Source: Halopiger djelfimassiliensis
GTDB taxonomy: Archaea > Halobacteriota > Halobacteria > Halobacteriales > Natrialbaceae
Assembly (NCBI RefSeq): GCF_000455365.1
Contig: NZ_HG315685.1
Location: 644,461 to 708,460 of the forward strand
DNA length: 64,000 bases
Reading direction: 5' to 3'
Every line of letters starts with the position of its first letter. Position 1 is the stretch's first letter. The translations under genes were made by a program, and so were the position numbers. This document shows, in pieces, positions 33,266 through 42,194 of the stretch. A model generated the notes under the pieces. It saw nothing but the letters and a program-made list of their open reading frames with translations. It was not told the DNA's origin and did no database searches.

Positions 33266-34420
33266 TCAGTCCCCCGCACTCGGATCGACACGGTGCTCGC
33301 GCCATGGTCGTGCCGCCTCGAGGACGTCGGCCGGTCCGAACGGCGCGTCGATCCAGCGCGGGAGCCGTCGGTCGGGACCGGGCGGGGCGATCGATTCGGC
33401 GTAGCGTTCGAGCTGTGCGCGCTCGCTCGCCCGATCGTACTCGAGGCCGTTGAACGACGCGTCGGCGCGGTACTGCTCGAGCAGCCGCTCGCCGGCGGCG
33501 CGGTACCGATCCGGCAGCGTCTCGTAGGCCGGTTCGACGCCGCCCTCTTCGAGCACCCGCAGGAGCGCCGCGGCGACTTCCCGGCTCATCCCCTCGAGTC
33601 CCGCCTCGCCGGCTACCGCGCGGTGATCGTGGACGTGCCGGCCGAGGTCGACCTGTGCGCTGCCGGCGAACCCGGCGTACTGGAAGGCATCGCCGAGGGT
33701 GCCGACCTCGAGCCCCCACGCGCGGGGCGTTCGGAGTCGACGCGCGAGCGCGCCGGTCATCGCGAACTCGCCGGCCAGCGCGTACCGGAACGCCCCGAGG
33801 TAGTCGAGGATCGGCTCGTCGTGGTCGGCCGCGAGCGCTCGGATCAGGGGCCGATAGAACAGGCGAAACAGGCGACCGTAGAGCTGCCCCTGCTCGACGC
33901 GGGCGTAGTAGCCCTTCGAGAACTCGAAGCCGGCATCCATCGACAGCGGTGCGAGCAACCGACGGACGTGGGCGGCCTCGTAGCTTCGTGCGTCCGCGTC
34001 GTGAACGACGACGTATTCGGCTGCGTCGGCGGCGGGACCAACGGCGAGCCACACGTCCCGCCCCTTGCCGAAGCCGGTTGCCAGTCCGGCGTCCCCCAGC
34101 AGGTTCTCGACGTCGGGCGCGTTACACCAGAGGATGCGACTCGGCAGCGCGAACGACTCGATCCACTCGCGGAACGGACCGATCCGATCCGGTGGTGCAC
34201 GGACCGGAACGAAAACCGCGGCTGGCGGCGGATCGAGCGTCTCGAGTTCCGAGAGGACGCGCTCGGCGGCGGGACTTCCGTGTTCACGGCCGGTCATCGG
34301 CACGACGACGGCCGTCTCGTCGACGGGGCCGTCGAGATCCCGGTCGGCGGCAGTGGTCCTCGTACTCCCCGATCCGCCGAGATCGTGGAGCGTCGCGATC
34401 CGCTCCTGGACGTACTCCAT
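33266..34420 (-). CDS. glucosyl-3-phosphoglycerate synthase-like glycosyltransferase
   Basis: A 384-aa GT-A glycosyltransferase of the GT81/GpgS-like type. The metal motif VVHDADARSYEA, the segment FEFSKGYYARVE and the later AWGLEVGTLGDAF correspond to the GpgS donor and acceptor regions. In bacteria GpgS makes glucosyl-3-phosphoglycerate, a precursor of compatible solutes and polysaccharides. The haloarchaeal product is unproven. The start is ATG 34420 (MEYVQER); the ORF continues to 34456 without family-like sequence. A partner phosphatase (GpgP) was not found nearby. Confidence 0.8.
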   Translation of the reverse strand: MEYVQERIATLHDLGGSGSTRTTAADRDLDGPVDETAVVVPMTGREHGSPAAERVLSELETLDPPPAAVFVPVRAPPDRIGPFREWIESFALPSRILWCNAPDVENLLGDAGLATGFGKGRDVWLAVGPAADAAEYVVVHDADARSYEAAHVRRLLAPLSMDAGFEFSKGYYARVEQGQLYGRLFRLFYRPLIRALAADHDEPILDYLGAFRYALAGEFAMTGALARRLRTPRAWGLEVGTLGDAFQYAGFAGSAQVDLGRHVHDHRAVAGEAGLEGMSREVAAALLRVLEEGGVEPAYETLPDRYRAAGERLLEQYRADASFNGLEYDRASERAQLERYAESIAPPGPDRRLPRWIDAPFGPADVLEAARPWREHRVDPSAGD

Positions 34421-34598
34421 CGGTGGATTGTTCGGCCGAACCGGTAAAACGGCCACGACTCCGGACGATAGCGTTCCCGCCGGACTAACCCGGTGCGGTT
34501 TTGGATTTTTCCGGGCGGGCTGTGTTCGAAGCGACCGGCCCCCTCGAGTTCGGAGAAAGCCCCGGTCTTTTTCTCCCCTACCTTCCTAAAGGGTGAAC

Positions 34599-34769
34599 AT
34601 GAAATCAGTCCGGAAGGCACTACGTGACGGCGAACTCGACAAGGATACGTACGATCGACTCGTCTGTGGCGAGTGCGAGAAGCCGCTGAAGACCGAGAAC
34701 GATCCGGACGATATCAAAACCGTCCGGATCTGTCCGGATTGCGACTCCGAGTGGAAAGAGATCCGATAG
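34599..34769 (+). CDS. HVO_0758 family small zinc-finger protein
   Basis: A 56-aa protein with two CxxC pairs (CGECE and CPDCD) forming one zinc ribbon. Sequence and length match the HVO_0758 family of micro zinc-finger proteins. The ATG at 34599 is preceded by AAGGGTGAAC, a reasonable SD. It is an orphan gene divergent from the glycosyltransferase gene and convergent with the DHH phosphoesterase. Confidence 0.85.
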   Translation: MKSVRKALRDGELDKDTYDRLVCGECEKPLKTENDPDDIKTVRICPDCDSEWKEIR

Positions 34770-34852
34770 TCGACGCCGGTCACGGACCGAGTCGGCGCTT
34801 CGCCGGCGGCACCAATGTCCAACGGCAGTTACCGGTGTCGTCTCTTTTGCGG

Positions 34853-36043
34853 CTACCGCTCGCCGGCCAGCGCCGCGAACAGGCGGTCCTCGAACTCCGG
34901 CCTGCTGATCCCGTCGGACGGCCCGATTCCGTTCATGTGATCGACCGAAACCTGTCCCCCGCCCATTCGCGCGTGGCCGCCGGCGTTGGCCATCGGAATG
35001 TCGTCGACCGCGTGGCGAAGCGCCTCGCCCATGTGGACGCGGTCGTCCCTCGATCGCCCCGAGAGGTGGATCGTCCCGTCGTACTCTCCGTAGACGACCA
35101 CCGCTGTAACGCCCTCGAGGTGCATGAGTTCGTCCGCCGCCTGCGGGATCGCGTCGATGTTCGTGATCTCGCCGACGTCACAGACCGCGAAGGGACCCTC
35201 GATCCGCTTTTCGGTGATCGCGGTGGCTTTGACCCGTAACACGTCGTCGCTGACCTGTGGGTTCGCGATCCGGTCGAGCAGGTCCTCGTCGATCGCCGGA
35301 AAGAGGTACGCACAGGCATCGAACTCGGCTTTTGAGCAGCCGTTCGTGAGGTGGTTCGTATCCGACTGGATGCCGTAGAGCAACCCGGTCGCGAGCTCCG
35401 CCGAAAGCTCGAGATCGGTCGCCCCGTCCGTCCCGTCACGCGACGCACCGATCTCGTCGAGATACTCGACGACGATCGTCGACGCCGCGCCGTAGGCCGT
35501 CCGAACGTCGGTAAACGCCGTTCCCGTCCCGTTGCCCGGATGGTGATCGACCACTGCGACCGGTTCGACCGTCTGTGCGCCGGTAAACCCGCGCGGCGTG
35601 TTGTGATCGACCAGCACGACCGGGTCGGCGGCGAGCTCCGAATTCGAGTCGACGCTCTCGAGGTCGATGTCGAGTACGGTCCGGAACGCCCGGTTTTCCT
35701 GATGGCGGATCTCGCCGGCGAACTGCAACGTCGCGTCGGTATCGACCGACGCCGCGATCGCCCCGATGCCCATCGCACACGACATCGCGTCCGGATCGGG
35801 GTTGGGATGCATGAGGACCGCAACTTCGTCGTACTCCCGGAGCACCCGCTGGAGACGCACGCCCGGCGGACGCCGGAACCAGCGGACGATCCACCAACCA
35901 CCGAGGACGAGGCCGACGAGACCGAGAACGAGCAGGGAAAGGACCAGCGGATCGAGCGACCGTATCGAGTCCACGACCGGCTCGACCGCCAGCACGTCCG
36001 CCTCGGCGAACGCGCGGCTGTCCGAGGTGCTCCGGTAGCTCAT
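34853..36043 (-). CDS. membrane-anchored DHH/DHHA1 phosphoesterase
   Basis: A 396-aa protein. One membrane span (about 33-54) precedes a DHH domain with motifs LMHPNPDPDAMSCA (D83/D85), VLVDHNTP and VVDHHPGN (D166-H168). The DHHA1 domain ends with GGHARMGGG (355-363). Such enzymes act on oligonucleotides or cyclic dinucleotides; similar archaeal proteins have been proposed as c-di-AMP phosphodiesterases. The start is ATG at 36043, with ATG 36052 an alternative. Its substrate is inferred only. Confidence 0.85.
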   Translation of the reverse strand: MSYRSTSDSRAFAEADVLAVEPVVDSIRSLDPLVLSLLVLGLVGLVLGGWWIVRWFRRPPGVRLQRVLREYDEVAVLMHPNPDPDAMSCAMGIGAIAASVDTDATLQFAGEIRHQENRAFRTVLDIDLESVDSNSELAADPVVLVDHNTPRGFTGAQTVEPVAVVDHHPGNGTGTAFTDVRTAYGAASTIVVEYLDEIGASRDGTDGATDLELSAELATGLLYGIQSDTNHLTNGCSKAEFDACAYLFPAIDEDLLDRIANPQVSDDVLRVKATAITEKRIEGPFAVCDVGEITNIDAIPQAADELMHLEGVTAVVVYGEYDGTIHLSGRSRDDRVHMGEALRHAVDDIPMANAGGHARMGGGQVSVDHMNGIGPSDGISRPEFEDRLFAALAGER

Positions 36044-36105
36044 ACCACACACTCAAATCGAATCCCCATGAAATTTCCGCCGGGTTCGGCGGCGTCGTCG
36101 GTCGG

Positions 36106-36990
36106 TCACCGATGCGACTCGACGGCGTCGCGGTACCCCTCCCGGAACGTCGGATACGCGAACTCGTACCCGAGTTCACGGAGCTTCTCGTTGGAACAGC
36201 GCTTGCTCGTCCGAAGCCGGCGACGGGCCGGTTCCGAGAGATCGTCGTCCGCGAGCCGTTCGGCTTTCGTCCGCTTGGGCGGTCGCTCGAGGCCACACTC
36301 GTCGGCGAGCCAGTCGGCGAACTCCCACTTCGAGACCGGTTCGTCGTCGACGACCTGGACGACCTCGCCGCGGGCGAGATCCTCCGCGAGGAGGTAGCCG
36401 ACGGCTCCGGCAGCGTCGTCGCGGTGGACCATGTTCAGATAGCCCTCGGTGACCGGCCCCTCGAGATAGCGCTCGAGGCGATACCGATCGGGACCGTACA
36501 GGCCGGCGTAGCGTGCGACCGTGCCGTCGAAGCCGTATGCCGGCGGGAGATCGAGTGCGAGCCGTTCGGCCGACGCGAGCACCTCCGTCTTCGCCGTCGT
36601 CGGTTCGATCGGCGTCGACTCGTCGACCCAGTCGCCGTCGTGGTCGCCGTGAACGCCCGTCGAAGAGGTATAGAGCAGGCGTTCGGGCGGCTGCTCTCGC
36701 TCGCCGAAGTGTTCGATGACCGCACGGAGTCCGTCGACGTACACCGTCCGGGCGGCCTCTGCCCCTCGCCCGCCGCTGCTGGCGGCGAACACGATCGCGT
36801 CGACGTCCGGAACGGCCGCGAGCGCGTCGCCGTCGGTTACGTCGGCACGGACGGCGTCGAATCCCGCGTCTTCGATCCGCTCGATGCCGGATTCGGACCG
36901 TCGAACGCCGATCGCGTCGTGTCCGCGGGCCGTCAGCTGTTCGCCCAGCTCCAGACCGACGTAGCCACAGCCCAGAATTGCGACTCGCAT
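36106..36990 (-). CDS. NAD(P)-dependent epimerase/dehydratase-like SDR
   Basis: A 294-aa extended short-chain dehydrogenase. The Rossmann motif VAILGCGYVGLELG is at the start, and a YTSSTGVHG segment and the ARYAGLYGPDRY run mark the substrate region. The canonical YxxxK is not evident: the pattern resembles YeeZ-like atypical SDRs, which may not be classical enzymes. It lies 62 bp upstream of the DHH gene on the same strand and is probably in one transcript with it. Confidence 0.8.
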   Translation of the reverse strand: MRVAILGCGYVGLELGEQLTARGHDAIGVRRSESGIERIEDAGFDAVRADVTDGDALAAVPDVDAIVFAASSGGRGAEAARTVYVDGLRAVIEHFGEREQPPERLLYTSSTGVHGDHDGDWVDESTPIEPTTAKTEVLASAERLALDLPPAYGFDGTVARYAGLYGPDRYRLERYLEGPVTEGYLNMVHRDDAAGAVGYLLAEDLARGEVVQVVDDEPVSKWEFADWLADECGLERPPKRTKAERLADDDLSEPARRRLRTSKRCSNEKLRELGYEFAYPTFREGYRDAVESHR

Positions 36991-37102
36991 ACCGAAACTC
37001 GTCGCGGGGGAGACATAACGCCACCGCTCGAGCCGACAGGTTCCGCGACCGTTGAACCACAGTGGTTTCGCGGCTTCGGACGGCCGGTCCCGCGTACCGC
37101 CG

Positions 37103-37528
37103 TCAGGGCATGTTCGACACGATCACGTGCTGGATGTGGGCGTACTCCGCGAACGACATCGGCGCACGGCGTTCGATCTTCTGTTGGATCTCTTTTGCGT
37201 CCAGCTCGATTTCGAGTTCGCTCTGGACCGCATCGACGTCGAGCACCGCCGACGACATTCCCATCAGCAGGTGTTCACACGCCATCGTCACGACAGTCTC
37301 CGGCTCCCGGACGCCGTCCTCGAGCGCCTGAATCCGGGCTGCCTCCTCGAGATCCAGATCGGCGGCATCGCCCTCGAGAAGCGCCTCGAGCGCGTCCCGG
37401 TCGACGTCGGTCGCGTCGACGACGTGCTCGAGACCGTGGCGCTCGACGAGGGCCGCGAGGTCGGACTCGTACTCCGCCAGCAGTTCGTCCGGCGACTCGG
37501 GGACCGTGGTCCGTTGCTCGTGGAACAT
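37103..37528 (-). CDS. conserved haloarchaeal protein (DUF5791 type)
   Basis: A 141-aa acidic protein starting MFHEQRTTVPESPDELL at ATG 37528. The N-terminal MFHEQR and the end (RRAPMSFAEYAHIQHVIV) are conserved in a haloarchaeal family I recall as DUF5791. No known enzymatic motif. It stands alone, divergent from cetZ. Confidence 0.72.
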   Translation of the reverse strand: MFHEQRTTVPESPDELLAEYESDLAALVERHGLEHVVDATDVDRDALEALLEGDAADLDLEEAARIQALEDGVREPETVVTMACEHLLMGMSSAVLDVDAVQSELEIELDAKEIQQKIERRAPMSFAEYAHIQHVIVSNMP

Positions 37529-37741
37529 ACCCGGAGTGACAGCGGTCGGCCACAAGTGCGTTGTCATTGTCGGTCTCGTCGCCACAGGCGTCTCCCGACG
37601 ACCCGTCCCCGGTACTCGATGCACTGATCGACCCGTCAGCGAACCCGGGTTGCTGACGTGTGTCCCGTGGAAGTCAGTTCATCTGGCTGTCATTACCGTT
37701 GCATCGCAACGTTCAACACGCCCCCCTCACATGGAGTGTCT

Positions 37742-38824
37742 ATGAAGGTAGCCCTGATCGGAGTCGGTCAGGCCGGTGGGAAAGTCACGGAACGGCTCGC
37801 CCGGTTCGACGCGGAGATGGGATTCGAGGCCGTTCGTGGTGCACTGGCCGTCAACTCCGCGAAACCCGACCTCCAGTCCCTCCAGTTCGTCGACACGCAG
37901 TTGATCGGCGCGGACCGCGTGAACGGTCACGGCGTCGGCGGCGACAACGAACTCGGTACCGAGATCATGCAATCGGACATCCAGCAGGTGCTGGGATCCC
38001 TTGACGGCCGCGTCACCTCGAGCGCCGAGGCGATCTTCGTGGTGGCGGGCCTCGGCGGCGGCACCGGGTCCGGCGGCGCACCCGTCCTCGTCCATCACCT
38101 CCAGCAGGTTTACGACGTCCCCGTCTACGCGCTCGGCATTCTTCCGGGTCGGAACGAGGGATCGCTTTATCAGGCCAACGCCGGCCGTTCGCTGAAAACG
38201 ATCGTTCGCGAGGCCGACTCGACCCTGCTGGTCGACAACGACGCCTGGCACGAACAGGGCGAGAGCGTCGAAGGCGCGTTCGAGACGATCAACGAACGGA
38301 TCGCCCAGCGGGTCGGCCTGCTGTTTGCCGCGGGCGAGGCCGTCGAAGGCGTCGGCGAGAGCGTCGTCGACTCCTCGGAGATCATCAACACCCTGCGTGC
38401 GGGCGGTATCGCCGCACTCGGGTACGCAAGCGAGGCCGCAAGCGACGACAGCAGCGAGAACGTCCGGACCGCGATGACCGTCTCGAGGCAGGCGTTGCTT
38501 ACGGGGACCAGCCTCCCGGACGCGACGACGGCCGATTCGGCGCTGCTCGTCATCGCCGGCGAGCCCGACAAGATCCCCCGCAAAGGCGTCGAGAAGGCGC
38601 GGCGATGGCTCGAGGACGAAACCGGCAGCATGCAGGTCCGCGGCGGGGACTTCCCGCTGGACAGCGATCGACTCGGTGCCCTCGTGTTGCTCGGCGGTGC
38701 CGAACGGTCGGCCCGGATCGACGAGTTCATGGAGCGTGCTCGCGAGGCAAACCGGGAGCAAGAACAGGACCGGACCGATCCGGCCGAACAGCTCGTCGAC
38801 GACCGGCTCGAGAACCTTTTCTAA
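37742..38824 (+). CDS. cetZ: CetZ tubulin-like protein
   Basis: A 360-aa GTPase of the archaeal tubulin/FtsZ superfamily. The first nucleotide loop is KVALIGVGQAGGKV, and the tubulin signature is LGGGTGSGGAPV (about 101-112). The C-terminal domain has DSALLVIAGEPD and the tail is charged (EQEQDRTDPAEQ). CetZ1 controls rod-cell shape and motility in Haloferax; several paralogues exist and this may be a CetZ2-type member. The ATG at 37742 has an SD-like GGAG 6 nt upstream. It polymerises at the cell envelope, as inferred from the family. Confidence 0.92.
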   Translation: MKVALIGVGQAGGKVTERLARFDAEMGFEAVRGALAVNSAKPDLQSLQFVDTQLIGADRVNGHGVGGDNELGTEIMQSDIQQVLGSLDGRVTSSAEAIFVVAGLGGGTGSGGAPVLVHHLQQVYDVPVYALGILPGRNEGSLYQANAGRSLKTIVREADSTLLVDNDAWHEQGESVEGAFETINERIAQRVGLLFAAGEAVEGVGESVVDSSEIINTLRAGGIAALGYASEAASDDSSENVRTAMTVSRQALLTGTSLPDATTADSALLVIAGEPDKIPRKGVEKARRWLEDETGSMQVRGGDFPLDSDRLGALVLLGGAERSARIDEFMERAREANREQEQDRTDPAEQLVDDRLENLF

Positions 38825-38875
38825 CGGTTCGAACCGTCGGAACCGTTTTCAGCCCCGCGCCCACTCTCCGTGGTA

Positions 38876-40801
38876 ATGACTGACGAGTTGACCGGCGGTG
38901 TCGTCGAGGACCGGCGGGCCGACGGCCGCCCGATCGTCGACGAGTGGCTCCCCGTCGACGGGGCCGGGTCGTGGCCGGCGCTTGCGGGCGATCGGGCGGA
39001 CGCGGGAGCGATCGCGTACCGGACGACGTTCGAGGACCCTCGTTCCGACGGAACCGATCGGGCACTCCTCTCGCTTCGCGGGATCGGTGGTCGGGCGACG
39101 ATCTGGGTCAACGGCACGAACCTCGGCGAGCGGGAGCAGTACGTTGCCCCGGCGCTCGTGACGATCGACGCCGCCCTCGATGGACGGTCGGAGAACGAAC
39201 TGCTCGTCGTATGCGAACCACCGGCGAGTTCCGCGTCGGTTGACGTGCGGCCGGACAGCTCTACACCGGAGGGGATCCCGTCACGACTGGCCGTCCCCGG
39301 CGGGCGGTTGCGCATCGACGTCGAATCACGACCGCGAACGTTCCTGCGTCGGCTCGAGGGTCGGCCGCGACTCGACGCGGCGGCAAACGGGCACCCTGCC
39401 GACACGCTCGAGGGGGGCGGCGCGACGGTCGAGGTCTCGATCGACGTCGATGCCGGCGCGGCGATCGACGACGCGATCACGCTCTCGCTTCGCCCGGAGG
39501 GGGCCGGGGGCGGTGCCACGATGGAGCGCGTTTCGGTAACGACTGCAGGGGCCGAACGAACGACGGTTTCGCGAACGCTCGAGGTGCGCGATCCGTCGTT
39601 GTGGTGGCCGCGAGGGTACGGCCCCCAGCACCGATACACGCTGCGGGCGACCCTCGGTGAGGATACCGTCGACCGGACGCTTGGCTTTCGTCGGATCGAG
39701 CGCGACGCCGACGGGTTCGTGGTCAACGGGACTCGCGTTCGCGCCCGCGGGTTCGCGCGACTCCCCGGCGGGGAGCCACGCGCGGACGTCAGGCGGGCAC
39801 GGGAGGCGAACGCGACGTTCGTTCGCGCTCGTGCGCACGCGCCATCGTCGGCGTTCTACACAGCCTGTGACGAAGCCGGGCTACTCGTCTGGCAGGATTT
39901 TCCCGCGACCGACGACCTCGGGGCCGAGCGCGGGCGCGAACTGGCGGGGGACCTCGCGCGGACGTACGGTCCCCATCCGAGTCTGACGATGTGTAGCCTC
40001 CGGGAGCACCCGACGGATCCGTTCGCGGAACCGCTCGGGAGCGGCGTCCTCGCGAAACTCGCGTTCCGATACCGCGCGTGGCGGACCGCGGCCGATCACG
40101 GGTCGACCCCAGCCATCGCCGAGGCACTCCCCGCGGATCTCCCCGTGGTCCCGGTCGTCGGCCCGCCGGGAACCGATCCGGACGCCGCTCGCCTCGCGCC
40201 CGGCTGGCAGTACCTCGAGTCCGACGACCTCGCGTGGCTGCTCGAGGCGTATCCGTCCCTCGGCGAGATCGTCAGTGCCGTCGGCGTCGGCTCGGTAACG
40301 GCCGACGCCGAGCCGTCCGATGTCCCCGGACTCGACGCGGCGCTTCTCGATCGTCGCTCGGACGACGAATCGTCTCGGTCCTCACAGGCGACCGCGGTGA
40401 AGACGATCGCGGAGACGCTTCGCCGGCGACGCTGTGGCGTCTTCGTCGCTGCGACGTTGCGTGACCCGTCCCCGGGCGGCGGCATGGGCGTGGTGACGGC
40501 CGACGGGGAACCGCTACCCGCGTATCCAGCGATCGCCGATTCCCTCGAGCCCCTTCAAGCGGTTCTCGACGGGCCGCCGACGACCGGTTCCGTCGGTATC
40601 ACGCTCTGTAACGATACTCGCGAGGCGCTCGAAGCGACCGTTACTTGGCAGGCCGGTGACGCGGCCGGCGAAACGACCGTCGACGTCGATCCGCTTTCGA
40701 CGGCCGACGCCGGCGTCGCCGACGTGCCACCGGAAGCATCTCGCGTCGTGCTCGCCGTGACCGCCGGGGATCGATCGGCCCGTAACCGCTATCCTTTATA
40801 G
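38876..40801 (+). CDS. glycoside hydrolase family 2-like protein without catalytic residues
   Basis: A 641-aa protein. An N-terminal sugar-binding beta-domain (about 20-140) precedes an immunoglobulin-like domain (185-270) and a TIM-barrel part (280-470). In GH2 enzymes a Trp-x-x-Asn-Glu motif gives the acid/base. Here the region reads CSLREHPTDPF, with R376-E377-H378, so the Asn is lost. The expected nucleophile SEFG is SAVG (467-470), with Ala at the Glu position. The gene is intact and in frame, so it is more likely a binding or regulatory protein than a glycosidase. Confidence 0.75.
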   Translation: MTDELTGGVVEDRRADGRPIVDEWLPVDGAGSWPALAGDRADAGAIAYRTTFEDPRSDGTDRALLSLRGIGGRATIWVNGTNLGEREQYVAPALVTIDAALDGRSENELLVVCEPPASSASVDVRPDSSTPEGIPSRLAVPGGRLRIDVESRPRTFLRRLEGRPRLDAAANGHPADTLEGGGATVEVSIDVDAGAAIDDAITLSLRPEGAGGGATMERVSVTTAGAERTTVSRTLEVRDPSLWWPRGYGPQHRYTLRATLGEDTVDRTLGFRRIERDADGFVVNGTRVRARGFARLPGGEPRADVRRAREANATFVRARAHAPSSAFYTACDEAGLLVWQDFPATDDLGAERGRELAGDLARTYGPHPSLTMCSLREHPTDPFAEPLGSGVLAKLAFRYRAWRTAADHGSTPAIAEALPADLPVVPVVGPPGTDPDAARLAPGWQYLESDDLAWLLEAYPSLGEIVSAVGVGSVTADAEPSDVPGLDAALLDRRSDDESSRSSQATAVKTIAETLRRRRCGVFVAATLRDPSPGGGMGVVTADGEPLPAYPAIADSLEPLQAVLDGPPTTGSVGITLCNDTREALEATVTWQAGDAAGETTVDVDPLSTADAGVADVPPEASRVVLAVTAGDRSARNRYPL

Positions 40802-41102
40802 GGATTCGCCGACCCACGCGGGACTCTCCAGCACGCACGACGAGGCCCCTGCTAACTGTTTTCAGGGAGTTACGGACCGGTACATTTAAATTACAGGCAC
40901 CGGTAGTTACGGGTACCAGAACGCCACCGGGGCGCGTATCGCTCGACGATCGATGACAGGAAATCTTATTCACCGAGGTTTCGCAGATCGTGAGCGGACG
41001 CTTTATACGGGTCGCCAACGACGTGATCGTCCGGTTTCGGACGTCCTTCGGACGGCGTCCCGTCTCCCCGGTGCGGGTATGGCACAGAGGTTTGACTAAC
41101 AC
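40802..41102. other. 300-bp intergenic region with two TATA-like elements
   Basis: There is no reading frame with good codon bias. A perfect TTTAAA-type element lies at 40885-40892 and a second, TTTATA, at 41002-41007, about 100 nt before the coiled-coil gene. The second one predicts a leader of about 70 nt with a GAGGT site near 41085. The first could start a longer leader or a separate transcript; I cannot tell. Confidence 0.4.
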
Positions 41103-41984
41103 ATGGTAGACGAATCGAAAAACATCGAACTGACAGAGGACGACCTAGAAAACAAATCGAAAGGACAGCTCATCAAGATGGCCGGGCAGCTGCGAGACCG
41201 GCGAAACGAGCTGAACCAGATGGCCTCCGAGCGGGCCTCGAAACGCGACGATCTCAACGCGAAAACGCGAGAGAAAGTCGACGAAGCCCAAGAACACCGC
41301 GAGAAGCGCGACGAGCTCAACGAGAAGGTCCAAGAGCACAAGGAAAGCCGCAACGAGCTCAACGCCGAGGCCAACGAGCTGTTCGACAAAGTCGAGAAGC
41401 TCAAGTCGGACATGGAGCTCAACGAGGGCAAGGACCTCGAGGAACTCGAGGAGGAGATCGAGGAACTCGAGTTCAAACAGCAGACCGAGGTCCTCTCGAG
41501 CGAGGAGGAAAAAGAGCTCATCGAGAAGATCGAGTCCAAACGCGAGGAGTACGAGGAGCGAAAGGAAAAGCTCGAACAGAACGAGGATCTGGAAGAGCTC
41601 GTCGAGGAAGCTGAAGAGGTCCGCTCGGAAGCGTCCAAACACCACCAGAAGGTCACGGAGCTTGCGGACAAGGCCCAGGAACACCACAACCAGATGATCG
41701 AGGCCTACCGCGAGGCCGACGACATCCGTGACGAGGCCGACGAGATGCACGAGAAGTTCGTCGAGGCCCAGGAGGCCGCCGACCGACACCACGAGGACTT
41801 CGTCCGCGTCCAGAAGCGCCTGCGCGAACTGGACAAGAAGGAAGAAGAGGAGCGCAAGTCCGAGCGGGACAAGAAGAAAGAGGAGGCCAAAGAGGAGGCC
41901 GAAGAGATCTATCAGAAGTTCAAGGAAGGCGAAACCCTCGACACCGAGGACCTGATGAAGCTCCAGAAGACGGGGCTGCTCTAA
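41103..41984 (+). CDS. coiled-coil protein (COG1340-like)
   Basis: A 293-aa protein that is almost entirely charged helix: heptad-like Glu/Lys/Leu repeats from about residue 20 to 275, with short KKEEE runs near the end. There is no enzymatic domain or membrane span. It matches the archaeal coiled-coil family COG1340, whose members have been linked to chromosome or envelope structure without proof. The codons are AAG/GAG-rich, unlike the average here, which follows from the composition. Confidence 0.82.
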   Translation: MVDESKNIELTEDDLENKSKGQLIKMAGQLRDRRNELNQMASERASKRDDLNAKTREKVDEAQEHREKRDELNEKVQEHKESRNELNAEANELFDKVEKLKSDMELNEGKDLEELEEEIEELEFKQQTEVLSSEEEKELIEKIESKREEYEERKEKLEQNEDLEELVEEAEEVRSEASKHHQKVTELADKAQEHHNQMIEAYREADDIRDEADEMHEKFVEAQEAADRHHEDFVRVQKRLRELDKKEEEERKSERDKKKEEAKEEAEEIYQKFKEGETLDTEDLMKLQKTGLL

Positions 41985-42194
41985 CGCGGTCGTCCTCTCG
42001 ATTCGTCCCACGTTCGTTTTTCGACCGCGCGTTCGCCGACGTCCGGCCCCGAGCCGCGACTCGAGAGCCGTTGCTTCGTCGATTGCGAAGGTGGGCCCGT
42101 TTTCGTGTTTTCGTCGTTCCAGCCTCCGTCGCCGCGACGACAACGATTAACAGGTCGGCACCCTCAGACTCCGGCATGAATCGAGGTGGTTGTC

